Counted from the stretch's first letter, positions 25,721 through 40,700 are shown. The stretch: DNA of 64,000 nucleotides from Cristatella mucedo (GCA_009760855.2 WPIO01000105.1:60001-124000), one strand, 5' to 3'. Numbers and translations are program-made. Notes: generated from the sequence alone by a model not told the origin.

Positions 25721-28553
25721 CCAAGCAGAGGCTGGCTGGCTGGCCGATCGACCACATGCTGGGTAGCTGGCGGACCGTTTACTCAGGTTGGGGGCCCGCA
25801 GGAGCTCACGAGCCTAGAACTTGCCGTCTATTCAGCAGAAGTGTAGGGTGCAACGAATTTTCCCCATCCGTCACAGTCGCGTCTAATTAAGAGCAAATCG
25901 ACGATCCCAAAATGATAAGAGTGAATCTAGAATTTGTTGCCATTTTGTTTAACATGGTAGGTATGATCTATCCACCAACATTCACGAAGTTTCGATCGAA
26001 CCTTCTCAAGCAAATGGGCTCTAAATACGCTGGCCATTGTGTCAATCCACCGCAGCCTACTGCAAATCGACCTCTAACCGGCTGCTCGAAGCTCTAATGT
26101 GAATTGTATCTTACACTATGCTATCGTTTAAGTATACTCACGCACTATCGTGTCATTGCGAGTGTCCAGTGATTGTATGAAAACGCTCAAGTTTGCTGAC
26201 ATGAAACTTAATGGGTACATTAGTCACTAAACATTATAGCTTCTCTTGATTTTGGGTTGGTTTTGCTTTATCGGAGTGGATTGAGCCATAAAAGCGATTG
26301 GGGGTGATACGGAACTGGAGTAGTTGCTTGAAGTGTGCTGCATGGCTAGTGAAGGGCCAGCAACAGATAACAGATCCATCCTTGAGGAACTCCAAGAGTC
26401 AGGTAGATGAGATGTGGCGGTTCAATATATTCGACTGGACCTGGATAGGCAGGTTCAATTTGAAACAACCACGTAATTAATTCTGTCCTTGTAAGCTAGC
26501 ACCTCTGGAGGCTAGGTAGCGGCTGCGGTTACCAAGCACTTCAGATAAAATCGGCCGATGCACATTACCACTGTTGCACAGCCTGAACGATGGTGCTACA
26601 ACCCCCACCCCAGTTTCACCGATTTGCAGGTGATTGCCGCTGCTAAAGGTACCGAAAAGAATGAAACCTCTTACTCAATCTTCGTTTCGGCCTCTGCCAA
26701 AACGGTTCGAAACACACTCTCCATACCCTGTGAGAGTGTACTTTAAGGAAGCGCACAGCCAGTCTGTAAACAGCTTCATTCTTTTGTTGTTTGTTGCCAC
26801 GATGGGATGGCAATTCTTTATTGTTTCTGGCAACCAGAAGACATAGAAGCCACATCTTTTCTGTTGCTATAGAAACGAGGCTGTTGAGTATGCTAACCAA
26901 GATTTCAGGATAATGCCTTTGCTAATCTGCCCTTAGTAAGTAGCTGCACTTTCACATGGAAGCCATCCGAGGGTTGCATCATTAATTTGTATGGAGCCTT
27001 AAGAAAGCTCAATCTCTATTCGGGCGCTCCCCATATGCCACGGGGCTGGAGCCAACGACCTCGGTAATGAAGCACATTCACCTTGACATTGGTTGGGGGG
27101 CGGGCACCTTAACCAAAGGGCCAAACCATCGTGGCAGCTATTAGAGCACACACACGCAATATAGATATAGAGCTTCTGTGCAGCAGCCTCCTTTGAGCCG
27201 ATCCATACTTGGGTGTCCTGCCAGCCATAAAAGGCTATGCAGCCAGGCATAACAATTTATGTTGCATGAATTCCCATCTTTCAGCTTCCCCTATGACTGG
27301 CCATTTAGTGCAGGCTCAAAGTTCAACCCGGTTGGAAATCCCATAACCACTTCTGTCTACATTAACTCGAGGTATATGGACTCTCGATGGTCACAACGAT
27401 TCAGTGATATCCCAGAATTTCTTACACAGGTCGTAACCTTTTTTCTTTCCACTGATAGTCACCAGTCTTTTTCTGCAGAAAAGGCCTCTAAATGTTAGGT
27501 GAATGATCACACTTGGCACGGCCAGTTTCAGAGCGCTCTCAACCCACTGCATCTTGCATTTGTCTGCATTTAACGAAGCTTTATGGGTAACACCTAGAAT
27601 CACCACGGCTGAACTATTGCATACATACTAAAACATTTTTACAGGTTGTTCGAAGAAGTTGCAACGGTTTGTGACTGCCATCTCTGCAGCTCTCTCTCAG
27701 TAGTCCAAGGTATTGGCAATCACCGACCTCTCACGCCTCGTTCGTCTGCTTCCCAAATACTCCTTTTAGATCCAGGCATGCCGCGAATGCAAAAACGATG
27801 CAGACATTAAGGGCTGGGGGATAGAGGGTTTGCTCTTCTCTAACTAGCTAGATCACTGGTAGCACGGTCTCGATGAGCAATTATTTCAAGCGAGACCTTT
27901 GGTAAGACGCCAATGATCGTGCGATGACAGTGAAGTACAAGTATAGGTACAGCAGAGCAGCATCGATTGCCCAATAGAAGCTCACAGTGCGATTAAAGCA
28001 CTACCAAGCACAACATTTCTGCAGTCCATGTCGATTTCATCACGGTTTTGCTTCTAGCAAACAAAGGCACATTGGCAGAGGGACATGCTAATCAATAGAA
28101 ACTAGAACCAGATAGACGATTTTAATTTTGTTTGTGCACGGTTGAGAAAAAAAGTTCTTTCCAACATTTCCATAGTAAACACAGACACTGTGTCGGCTTT
28201 TCGGCCGATATGCAGGAGGAAGGCTAGCTCCTCACACGAGTTGTCCACAGTTAGCAGCAGGCCAAACGTCCTCAATCTCAGTCCCAGCTCTGGCCTGCTG
28301 AGCCAGTGAATGGTTCGGCTATGGCAGCCATGTTGGCAAAGGCGTTACTCTTAGAACAAAGATCTTGGCTAAAAGGGCAAAGAGAGGGGGCTACGGCTGC
28401 CAGCAGCTCGGTGCACGGTTTTCCAGGCCATACAAGGCCGGCAGTGAGCCTTGTCCGACGGTCCTTTCGACCGACCTTTCTGCGACAGATCAGTGACAGC
28501 AGCCCTCATTATGAGTTGCTACGTGCCTACGGTGCATCCACAAGCCTCCGAGC
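25721..28553. other. DHDDS 3' flank with unassigned open segments
   Basis: Contains one SINE1 and two plus segments worth noting. 26634-26846 includes a hydrophobic FILLLFVATMGWQFFIV stretch. 27284-27429 is bounded by TTTCAG and CAG/GTCG and reads FPYDWPFSAGSKFNPVGN. Neither is recognised; both may be chance. An ATTAAA on the minus strand near 28126 could end the DHDDS mRNA. Confidence 0.3.
26990..27125 (-). mobile_element. SINE1
   Basis: The minus strand has a tRNA-like head (TTTGGCCCTTTGGTTAAGGT), a degraded B box and the LINE A-type tail at 27000-27030. Confidence 0.6.
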
Positions 28554-31500
28554 TCACTGCAGCAGGCTGGCACGCCTGCTCTCCCTGAGCTGCTCCAGAA
28601 ACGCTTGCACCCTGTGGCTACTGCTGTGGCCACCGCCGGCGGTCAGCTTCGGCTCCGCTCTCACTGCTCCCGCTCCTCCTTGTCGCATGGCTGCCATTCT
28701 GCAGACGTGCTCGGGACATTGATTTAGCATCTGCAGCGACCAGCGGGGCGTGGCGGTGAGGCAGCTGCACTCGTGGCCCAGTTCAAACGACTGCAGCCCG
28801 AACGTTCTATAAAGCACAGTGTCTACCTCTCCCCTAGCCCACCCTAATGCCGAGACCCCAACCCCGTGGCGGCTCGAGTGTCATTGGATTGGATGCAGCA
28901 TACCTGCAGTTCAGCGTAGCCCTGCTGGTAGTAGAGCACAGCTGCGTAGAGGTGCCAGCGGGTGAAGTCGGGCCAAAGGACTGACATGAACGACAGCACC
29001 GAATAGGAGCTCTGCATACACAAAAACGCATGCGGTTGGTATCGGCTCGGCCAGCTAGCAATCATCAGCTGCCATCGACAGCGACAGCGCTGCTGCTGCC
29101 GAAAACCGCAGGGCATGCTCTCGAAGGTCGATTCTCAAAGGTCGATTCAATGAGCAGGCATTTCATTAGAGGTAGACCTGGCAAGAGGAAGGGATATGAA
29201 GGCATAAACAGATACGCTGTTGAGGGGACGCCTGCGAACATCGGTTACAAGCAGCGTAATGTAGCAGTCACCACGTTCACGACAGACAAGGCTAGCTGCC
29301 GAGTTTTGTACCAACAGAACACCCGGATTCCGTAACAAGCTACAGAGAAAATGCTGACCCAGCTATTTTATGGGTCAAGCTTTCCGGTTTGAAAGCGATG
29401 CTGAGTTTCACCGTAACATGTAAGTTGGTTGTATGTGGCATTCAATTTAAGAAAACTATAGACCATTCAAGTGCAAATGTCGGCCATAAATGCTTCAGGA
29501 GAGCGAGCAGTGCTCAAGAGGGAGGAAGCCAGGGATAAGACAATCCAAACAAAGTTGCCGTTACGCCAGCTTGTCGATGCAAGGAGATTATTTCACGGGA
29601 CACACCTCGGCACGAAATTATTTCAACGCACGACTGACAAAAACGACTGCATATTACGATCCACAAATAATAACACACTTGACAAAGCACCCTCAGAGAA
29701 CTCAATCTCTTTCTAGGCGCTTACATTTGCTGCAAAGGGAAACGTGATTGAATGGTGAGTGATATCATGCTTGATAAACAGCATGAATAACATGGTTAGG
29801 GGTGACAGGCACAGGGTCAGCATGCAAGTGTGGTTAGTGGCAGCATGCACAGTGTCAGCATGCATAAGCACACCAAAGACGAATCACAGGGACCCACTAA
29901 ATGCTGTCCTAAATAGGTGTTTTAAGTTCCTTTTAAATGTGGTCAAGTCAGGGGATGTTCTGACGCAAGTCGGGAGGGAGTTCCAGGCTCTGGGAGCATA
30001 TGAACTAAATGCACGATCTCCAAAGCATTTGAGGTTTGTACGAGGTATTTGTAGACTGTTGAATTCCGAAAAACGGGTGGTACGATGCTTGGCCTGGTGG
30101 AGGAGTAGATCTGAGACATAGGCTGGAGCCAAAAAATGAAGTGACCTAAAAGTGAGTGTACACATACACAGGTTAAAACTTCAGCTTCTACAGAGAGTGG
30201 GTACAGATAATGATTAAAAGCCATATTCTTTACTTTTCAAGACTGCACTAGGCAAGTCTAGATTTCGGTGATATTTTCACAAAGTCCCTCAATTGCTGGT
30301 CTATCAGAAAATACAGTTGAACGATTTTTGTTCGAATTTGGGTCGTCGATATCTTTAATCGCTTCAAACTATGTTTTGTTAATAGATGTGCAAGTGTAAA
30401 TGTAAAATTTTCGATTCTTGACAGTTGCTGATGAAGAGCTTTAGCCACCCAAAAAATAACTTTCTCTAAAGTAATAAATATTATAATAATAATAACTGGA
30501 CATTTGTATAGCAGCCTTTAGGAGCTATACCCTTTCGATGCACTGTATATGAGTAGTAAAGGAAGCATAATCCTTGTCACGTCCAAGCAATCTTCAAGTG
30601 CAATGAAGGGCTGATGCTACAAGAACATGTCTTTCAAAAGCGTGAATGTGCTAACAGCCGAAAGTGACCTCAAAAGATCCAAAATAGGTTGCTTTTCCAT
30701 TGCATGCTGACTCTGTGCATGTCACCCCTAACCATATTATTCATTTTGTTTGTTTTTCAAGCATGATTTTACTTACCATTCAATTGCATTTCCCTTTGCA
30801 GCAAATGTAAAGCGACTAGAAAGAGATTAAGTTCTCTGGGGGCGCTTTATCAAGTGCATTATTATTATTATTATTATATGTATTAGGCTAACTGGTGGTA
30901 CAAGGGGGGGCTTAGCATCAATCAAATGGTATCAGTTTGGTAGCCAATAATTTATTAAACACAACTAGTTTCAGGGCTTTACAGCAACTGGGTGTATGCT
31001 ACTACAAGATTTAGTAGCTATTAACATGCATGCTCTAGCCAACAAACTGGTTCCTGAGGCCACCAAAAGGGTTAAACAATTTCGTGCAGAAAGCCATCGA
31101 TGATATGGCCCGGTTCGGTATGTCTGCTGCCGGGCAGGGGGAGTTGTTAGGATGCTTGCCTCACATGTGCTAGTGGACCGGGTTCAATATCTGATATCAA
31201 CAAGAGTTACTTCCATCGTCGAAGGACAGAGTGGATAAAGCCATAAGGGCCCTTCAGAGATGGCATTAAACGAAAGACCCCTCAGAGGGTCAGATTTGTT
31301 TACCAATTAAACTTTTGCAGCTGGAAGAGCATGCACACGCACGCACACACGCACGCACGTGTACACATGAAAAACCGTGTATGACAAAGTCGCATTACAT
31401 TTCCTATCATTGCTTACCTAGAAAGAGCAAGCAATAGGATGATGATGACTAACCTGCCAAAGCTCGAAATCGCTCAGTCTCACTTCTCCTGAGGTTCGAA

Positions 31501-34500
31501 CGACAAGATCAAGAGGCTGACAGTCGGCAGTGTACAGGCACTCGCTAATCAGGCTCTCTGTGACGTCACTACATTAACAAATCCAACGGTCACTGAGTAT
31601 GAACATCAAATGCAAAGAGTGCAATAAGGATTATGCTGCTATTGCAAAACAGTCTTTCAGTACTAGTTGCACAAAGGACAGGCATGAACGATGCACAAAG
31701 CTCGGAGCAATACTATGTATTACTATTTATACTATTTTATTCGGAGCAGCCTATTTTAGCAACAGACTAATTTGAAAATGAAATAAAATTAGAAAAATTA
31801 AAAAATTAGATTAAATTAGAATAAATTAGAAAATTAAATTACTAATTACTAAATTCGAAAATGATGCACAAATAATGATAATAATAATAGCACACAATGT
31901 GAACCGAATCTCTTTACAGGCACTTCAAATACCCTGAAAAAATGCCTGTCAATTGGTTAGACGTGGCATGCACAAAGTCAGAACCGGCAGACACAAAAAG
32001 ATAAGTTAACCACAAGAGCAAAGGTGGTGAGGAACAGATAGGCCCTTTTTTTCTTTGAAAGTCATCAAATCAAGAGACGATGCAATATCATCAAATAACA
32101 CATACTGCTACACTAAATGTTATAAAGTATGTTGCTGTGAACATTCATTTGATTTTTGAATCAATACAAATATGCTACTTATAATTTTTTGCAAAAATGT
32201 AAGTTTTTTAAATTACTGAAGTGATTTTGCTGGAGGATAAATGAACTCTCCCTCGACCCTGTCAAAGAAGTTGACAGCCGGTACGGTGTACGGTGTTGTA
32301 CTGTTCAACTGTGATAATGTGCCTGCGATGCTATAACGACTAGATGTTTCCAGCTTATTCAAGAGCAACATCTAATCAGTTGACTAAATTTATTTAAAAA
32401 ATATAGAATTAGTACTAAAGTTACCTGGTGAAAGGCAGGCTGCAAGATATGGCACCACAAAAATAAATCAAATATAAATTACGTCCTGAAGAAATGGTCT
32501 CTCAATAAATATAAATAAATAAATATAAATCATTTGAATAGCACCCTAAGAGAACTTAATCACTATTCAGGTGCTTCACATGCGCCTCGCGGCTCGAGCC
32601 CACGACCTCAGCCAGACCTTGGTCGGGGCAAGCACCTTAACCCCTGGACCAAACCAGCTCTGCAATCGTATCTTAAGTTCCTGCATACTTGTCCGTGCAT
32701 ATTATTTGAGAAGAATATAAAATGATTTATTAGCAAGAAGTAGCACTTCCTCAAATGTCTGCTTGAGTGAGAATCAGGACATTGTGGGGAATCGTAAGTT
32801 CGTGTCTCCACTTAACAAAAAATATTCCAGGCTATGAAGTACTCGTCGTGAATTGGCGGCATGGTGACAAGTAAGCAAACATTGTTATTTTGGAATGTGC
32901 CATGTTGATTACCTCAGTTCTAATGCTGATTAGAGGATTACTTAAGCACTCCCCAAAGATGCATTCACAAATTCTGATGTAATTCGCCCGTAATCCATAA
33001 GAACTACTGATTCAATACTTGCTATCCTTAAGCATGATATTACTAACAATTCGATCATATTTGTACTAAATGTACAGTACCTAGAACAAGATTGACTTCT
33101 CTGAGGATGAATAACAAATGCATTATTATTATTATGATTCTGCAGCTCAAAATGAGGTAATAATAACAATACATTTATTATAGCATCATCTATTAACTCA
33201 ATGTCTTTCTAGGCACTGTACATTAGCTGCAAAGGAAGCATGATCAAATGGTTAGTAGGAACATGCTCACTGACAATAAAACCATAACATGGTAAGAGGT
33301 GACATGCATAGGGTCAGCATGCAAATATCGTTAGTGGCACCATGCACGGTGTCAGCGTACATAAGCATACAAAGGACGAATCAAATGGACCCATTAAATG
33401 CTGTGATAAATATATGTTATTTAGCTACTTTTTAAATGGGGTCAAGTCAGAAGATGTCGTGATGCCAGTCGGAAGTGAGGCCCAGGCTTTGGGAGCAAAC
33501 AAACAAAAGGTACGGTCTCCAGAGGATTTGAGGTTCGCACGAGGAACAGGTATACGAATAGATCAATCCAAGCAAATGCCAAGTCTAGCTTCTATAAAAA
33601 CATTCTTGATTAGCAGATGCACAATCCAAAAATGCTGATGCCTACGATCGACCGTCTCATTAACTGCTCCCAGTTTAGCTCAGTACCAAGTGATCCTTTG
33701 ATGATCTAAGTGATCACTTCTCTACCTTCTTTGTCAACAAGATAGACAAGATCGCGGAGTCCATCCGAAGGGTAGCAGCAACCACCCTGAAATCTTGTCC
33801 CTCGATTACATGCAGCATTCAAGGAGGCCACTAATGACCTCGTTTTGAAGCTCAGATTCCAATCAAAAAAGACAACTAGTCCTCTGGACCCTATTCCCAC
33901 TGTCCTGCTTCTACAATGCATGAATCTCATACTGCCTTGACCTAGAGAACTTGAGCAACTTCCACCCAGTCTCTCATCTACCGCTCTTATCAAAGATACT
34001 TGAACAAGTCGTGGCGGACAAGCTGAACTCACTAATTGAAACTTCAAACCCTGCAGGTAAGTTCCAGTCTGTTTTCAGAGCTAATCACTCCATAGAGTCA
34101 ACATCATCTTCAATCGTGTCATTGGGGGGCCAGGTATCATCCAACAGACCAGTCACATGTGGAGTCTCTCATGGGTCCCTCCAAGGTCCTTGGGGTTCTC
34201 CATTTATACTCAACCTCTGGGAAAAGTGACGAAGGCCCACGGAATAGGATATTACTTTTTGCTGACAATACTCAGCTGTATTTGTCATTCAAACCGTCAG
34301 AATCAGCTGCAGCAACTGATAAACTGAATGCTTGCCTTACCGACATTCGATCGTGGATGTCGGAAAATTTCTTGGAACTAAACGACGATAAAACTGAGCT
34401 GCTGCTCATAGGATAACCTAAGCATATGGCTGGATTAGAAGGCTTTGCTCTTCTAATAGGCGATGCTCTTGTGCTACCATCACCGTGCTCAAAATTTATT

Positions 34501-37500
34501 GTGTCGTTTTCAACAAATTCCTAAATCTTAAAAAGCTTCATTCAGAAGACTGCTTCTACAGCTATCCATCACGTCCGATCCCTATCTAAGATTAGGAGCT
34601 GTCTTCCACGGTGGCTTGCAAAAAATCTAACTAGCTCACTAGTTCTGTCTCGGCTTGATTTGTAATTCCCTTTTAGCTGGGCGAACGAAAAAAGCAACTA
34701 GGCCACTGCAGAAGGCTGCAAATATGGCTGCAAGGCTAGTTTGCAAATCCCAGAAGTTAGATCACGTGTCTCCTTTGCTAAAAGAGCTAGGATAGCTGCC
34801 AGTTGATCAACGGAGACAGAGCAAAGTTCTTACGCTGACCCGCAAGGCCCGCCACGGCTTGGCTCCTCCATACCTAGCTAGAAAGAGATTAAGTTCTCTG
34901 AGGGCGCTTAATATTACTATTATTATTAGCTGAGCTGCTGCATCAGTTTCAGCCTCCTCGTGCCCTCAGGTCCTGTATGGACAATAAATTGGCCGTTCTA
35001 TTTATGTATCTGTTTGTAGACCGTTGGCGACAGAAGCTTTAGCTCTAGAGGTCCTAGACTTCGAAACTCACTTCTACAAGTCTTACCAACGACAACTACT
35101 CTCCTGCTGCCAACAGTGGCACCTGCTTTCCACACGACCTGAGCTGCTACTTCCATGCTACTTAATACCTCAACTGCTCTCCTGACTCTGCTATGCTTCC
35201 CACTGTCTCTTAGTTGCGTGAGATGAAGTCTGTTGTCTACCGAATGCATACCGAAAGCCGCTTAGGCTCTGAGTACGCAATACAAAACTCTCCAGTGTAA
35301 CACCCCACGTAGTCTACGTGGCTTTGTGAAGTTACAGACAGAGATACAAAATATTGCTTCGGGTGTATAACGACCTACTTAAGAATGCAGACTGGGTAGA
35401 GCCTCTCTGCTTCTTTTGCTCGATCTTTCGGCAGCTCCTGACACTATTCACCACCAAGTCCTTCTTGAGTGCCTCACATGTCACCTGGGCATCACTGGCA
35501 CTGCACTGCAATGGTTCAGGTCCTATCTCACTGGGAGACTCCAGACTACTGATGTGAATGGACAAAGATCATCCGAAGAACCTCTGAAATATAGCGTACC
35601 TCAAGGCTCTGTGCTTGGTCCCGTTCTTTTCACGGTTTACACTCTACATATTGCCGTTGTGATTACCAAGCACAATCTAGGCTTTCACTTCTATGCAGAT
35701 GACACTCAGTTGTACCTTTGCCTTGATCCCTCCCCAGCTTTCGATCACGTCGAATCCTCTCAACTCCCTTGCTGAATGTTTTGATAACATCTGCACGTGA
35801 ATGGCAGCAAACGTTCATATATTGAGAGAGGATAAAACTAACTTATCAGTTCTGGGCAAACCAAGCGTGCTTCAGAAATTGTAAATGTTAAAGCTCACAA
35901 TCGGCTCTGTCAGCCTAAGTCCTGTTAAATGTGCAAGAACTCTAGGCATCCTGTTCCAAAGTGACCTTATATTAGACGACCACATCAGCTCCAAGTCTAA
36001 GTCTGCCTCCTTTGAGCTACATAACACTGCTAAAATTGGGGCTTGCTTAGAAAGGAATACCACATCTAAATTAGTCTGCATTTGTTACATCCGTTCAATT
36101 TATGTAACTCACGGCTTGCTGGTCTACGGATCTGTGCAATCAGGCACTTACAGATTGTGTAAAACACTGCAGCTAAGCATGTCTGTCGTGAGCATCGAAG
36201 TTGCCACATCACATCACTTCTCACTGACCTGCACTGGTTACCAGTCAAGCAACGCATCGACTTAAAAGTTTTGTCACTCACTGTTAGGTCCCTTTATTCT
36301 CTAGCTCCAGCCCACCAATCACACCTTCTCCCCCACCAGACTAAGCATCGTACCACTTGCTTTTCGGAATCTAACTGTTAACGTATACCTCGTACAAATC
36401 TCAAATCTTTTGGAGATAGTGCCTTTAGTTTGTATGCTCCCAAAGCCTAAAACTCACTTCCTATTCGGCACGACATCCCCTGACTTGACCACATTTAAAA
36501 AGAAACTAAAAATGCATCTATTTATCACAGCATTTGTGGGTCAATGTGATTCTGTGATTATGTATACTGACTCTGTGCATGCTGCCACTAATAATGCTGA
36601 CCCTGTACATGTCGCCCTTACTATGTTATTCTTGTTGTTTACTGAGCATGCTACCACTAACCATTTGATCATGCTTCCTGTGCAGCAAATGTACAATGTC
36701 TAGAAAGTGATTAAGAAAGTGACCTAACTTTGAAGTCGATGTGTTGCTTGACTGAGACCCAGTGCAAGTAGGTGAGAGCCAGTGCAGGTCAGCGAGAAGT
36801 GGGGTGATGTGGCAACTGAGAAATCAAGAAATGAAATGGAATGAATCTGACGACGAGAGTGGTATGACTACCGTGCTGGACCAAACCAAAGTTCTCCAGA
36901 CATTTGAAATGAATCTGGAAATGAGCAGACCTGGCTGTTGCTAGCGTTGTCAATGTGAATGCTGAAGTTTCCTTCAATCAGTAACGGCCTGTCACACACA
37001 GATATTTTTTTAGTGAAGAACTCCAAAAACTCTTCTACAAGCAAGTTTAGACAGCTAGAAGGTGGTTGGTAAAACACAACAGTGAGCAGCACTGTCTTTA
37101 TGAGGACCTGATTGCAACTGATTCAAACGACGGCCCACGTGAAAAACATCCTATAGCCAAACGATCCAGTCAGATCGCATTGACTAAAAGAATGAGAACC
37201 CGGATGGGGTGGTCTCAGATATATGGCTACCAGAGCAGGGCGTCATCCACGGTTCGGTAAGCAGCACTGCACCTAGTTTCTCCTGGACAGCCTGATCATC
37301 GATAACTAATTCCTTGGTTTTTAGAAAGCAGACATTTAACAGGCGGAATTCAAGAGGCTGTCCAATAACTGCTCGACGCCGATTGAGTGGCTTGCATTCT
37401 AGTTGGCATGTAGCTGGCCCGAAGGATGCTGCCACTTCGAATTTAAATCGGACCTTAGTATCGATAGCCGGTTGACTTTTCACAACATGCTGAGGCACAG

Positions 37501-37664
37501 CAAGTGAGCTACTACCACAACCAGTGTGAATCGGTGCTTTAAACTTATGGGTCGTATTATTTGATAGCCGAGCTGTTGATAGGGCACACAGGGCACAGGG
37601 AGGTTCTTAGTGACCGGCCGAAAACATCCGCCAGTAGATATTGACTCATGGCGACATCGTGCTT

Positions 37665-37702
<38 letters not shown>

Positions 37703-40700
37703 TCACTTGTATAGCGCCCCAAGAGAACTTAATCTCTATTCAGGTGCTTCACATATGCCTCCGGGCTCGAGCCCACGACCTCAGCCAGACCATGATGGGG
37801 GGGGGGCGAGCACCTTAACCGCTGGAGCAAACCAGCTCGGCAGAGCATGTCCTGTTTTTGAGTAGCATATCCGAGACAGCTCATAAGCAGTCAGAGCAAA
37901 GATATCAGTGGAATACCCAAAGCTATCACGAAGAAGTCAAGTGAAGGTCCACAGCGCACCCGGAGACGCCCGAGGCTGCTCTCTAACGTCGCACAGCCAG
38001 CGTGTGTGAGCAGGAAGGAGCTATCCATTAGCCTTCTGCTTACCTTTCTTCTAATGTCCCATCCTCCAATGCATCTCCGATGTCGGTGATGGCAGTGCAT
38101 AACTCCTCGCGGGAAGTGTATGAAAGGCAGACGTTAAGAAATGCTCTGAAGTATCACAACATAGGGGCAAAATGTGGGTGGCACATGCGTTGCGCTAACT
38201 GGCGTTCTAGGCAAAAGCAAGTGAATGCAAAACATCATCAATGGGCATACCACATAACAAAGCTGAGAAGCCGGAGAGATTAATAGAATTAGCAGCAGGA
38301 TGGGAAGAAAAACACTGGTGCAGTCCCGTAAGAGTACTAAATCTCTTTATAGGCACTTCACTTATTCTGAAATAGCAATACTAACAATTACATCTATACA
38401 GTTACAGTTACTATTACTATACTGCATGTATACTAACAATTGCTGTACAATTTCAGCACTTAAAGGAAATCCACACGGCCGAAGCAAATGCTGCCAGGAA
38501 CATCTCTAGTGTTTCAAGCTTCGTTTCAAACTATGCCAAGTCAGGAGATATTGTGATGCTAGTAGGTAGTGAGTCCAGGCTTTGAAAGCACAGGAGCTGA
38601 ATGCAATGTATCTTCGTCCGTGACTCCATAAAGCCATACAGATTACATGGGTATTATGCTGGAGAGTCTCCTGTAGTGGACTCAAAGCCTAAGCATCTTT
38701 CAGTACTCATATGGTAGCCAGCAGACTTCATCTCACAGAACAAAGACAGTCAGAAGCATAGCTGTGTCGACAGGGCAGTCAAGGAAGTGAGTATGGAAGT
38801 GACAGCTCAGGACGGCTGGAAAGAATGTGGCACAGTCGGCAGCTGGAGAGCAGATGGCGTTGCGTAAGCACTGTGGAAGTGAGTTCCACAGTCTAAGAGC
38901 TGCAGAGTAAAAGCTTCTGTTGCCAACGAACTTTTAGGGATGGAGGTACAGGCTCCAATGGATATGAGGGTAGAGTCAGAGGAATCGGTGGTACGATGGG
39001 AGCATGATAAGTAATTCAAGTGAGTTGCCAAAGCTAGGGAATGCAGAAGCTTCAGAGTAAGTGAGAAAAATCTGGATGCGGTATGCTGCTTGATTGGGAG
39101 CAAGTGCAGGTCGATGATTAGTAACGTAATTCAGCAAGTATCGAGATAGAGAAGTCTAGACAGGATGTCAGACGTCACAAATGCATGGCTCAATATGGGT
39201 GTGGAACCCATAGCGAAGCAAGCCCAAATTTTTGCCATGGTAGGAAGCTGAGAATAGGCAGACTTGATTGTACAGGTGAAGTGGTCATCTGAAGGTCATT
39301 TTGGAACAAGACATCGAGAACAAACATGCATAGTCCTTAACCTCAGATTTAGTCCTTGCATCCTTCGAAGATACTGATGTTGGGCGACTCGTTATGCAGC
39401 CATCATTGGACCAAGAGAACTTAAAATGCTAATGTTTAAGAAGTCCTTCTTGAGCAATTGCCATCTCTGATGGGCATTATTGGCATAGCACTGCAGCTGT
39501 TACTTAAGGCATAGGGTATCCCCTCTCAAAAATGTTCTAGGTCCACTAATTTTCACTGTTTACATTCTTGCTCTTACTAATGTAATCGCCAAGTATGTCC
39601 ATGCCGATGACATCAGCGCTTTGATTTCTTCCAGCCTCTGATCACCTTTAACTCCCTCAACTCCTTGCACTTTGAACTGCCAAGCTTCCCACTTGAATTG
39701 CAGCAAACTTCTCAAAGTGAACAATGGTAAAAACCAACTTAATAGGCATGGGCTGACACACCGCATGCCAGATGAAAGCCCAGCCCTCAACGTTGGCTCA
39801 GCCAGCATATCTCGTTAGCCCTTCAAGGTATACTAGTGTCCTGTTCCAAAACGTGCTGCTAAACGATGCTGACATAATAATAATAATATTATTATTAATA
39901 ATAATAATACATTTGATAAAGCGCCTTCTGAGAGCTCAATCTCTCTCTCTCTGGGCGCTTTCCATTTGCTGGAAAGGAACACGATCGAGTGGTGAGTGGT
40001 ATCATGCAGATAAACAACATGAATAACATGGTTAGGGGTGACATGCACAGGGTCGGCATGCAAGTATGATTAGTGGCAGCATGCACAGTGTCAGCACGCA
40101 TAAGTGCATAAGGTCGAATCACAGGGACCTACTAAATGCTGTGATAAATAGGTGCGTGAATTCCATCGTGAATGACAAACGACACTTGGCAGTGAAATGA
40201 GTAGAACCTTAATAAGCATTGGTTTACACAAACCTGCTGTTACTCTCCGTCAATGCTATTGCTTCCGAGATTACCAGGCGAAGGTCGGCGGGCAGTAGTG
40301 ACAGATTGCCTAGCACACGAATGCGGACGCCATGCTCAGCCAGCAAGTCCCTGCAGTAGAATAGTGGTAGAATAACCAAACAGCTGTACACACATTACCC
40401 GAACACAAAACAAAATATATATAATCTAAAAGCCAAGCACAAACTGTACAAGCCAAAAAATATACATGCTGCACATTCTAGAACAAGATTGAGTTATGTG
40501 GGGCGCTTTATGAAGTGTATTACTGTTATGATTATAATGCAGCGCCGTGATCACACCTGCTTTCTGTACACTGGCATCTTGATGACCACAGTCATAACGG
40601 CACCTTTCCAGACTGCTATCTGCTATTCCCTACCGACATGCATGACATGCAAATGCACCTATGTGTATCTCAGCTGTTGGCACACAAAGCTAGGCGACTA

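Larger units (their letters stand above)
28731..31453 (-). other. DHDDS introns 5 and 6 (with exon 6 between them)
   Basis: Intron 6 (28903-28731) is short and GC-rich. Intron 5 (31453-29012) holds two LINE A 3' ends (29.66-30.17 minus, 30.69-30.88 plus) and a SINE2-like tRNA-derived piece near 31.13-31.30. Its remaining sequence gives no recognisable gene. Confidence 0.6.
31554..40233 (-). other. DHDDS introns 3 and 4 (with exon 4 at 38.1 kb)
   Basis: Almost entirely nested LINE A, LINE B and SINE1 copies as listed. 32.0-32.5, 32.67-33.03, 37.85-38.04 and 38.15-38.66 kb are unique or too decayed to name. Confidence 0.6.

Noticed and set aside
35416-35775. Intact reverse transcriptase gene because YADD is present
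   Set aside because: The frame is truncated at both ends and shifted at about 35.77 and 35.88 kb; no complete LINE ORF survives.
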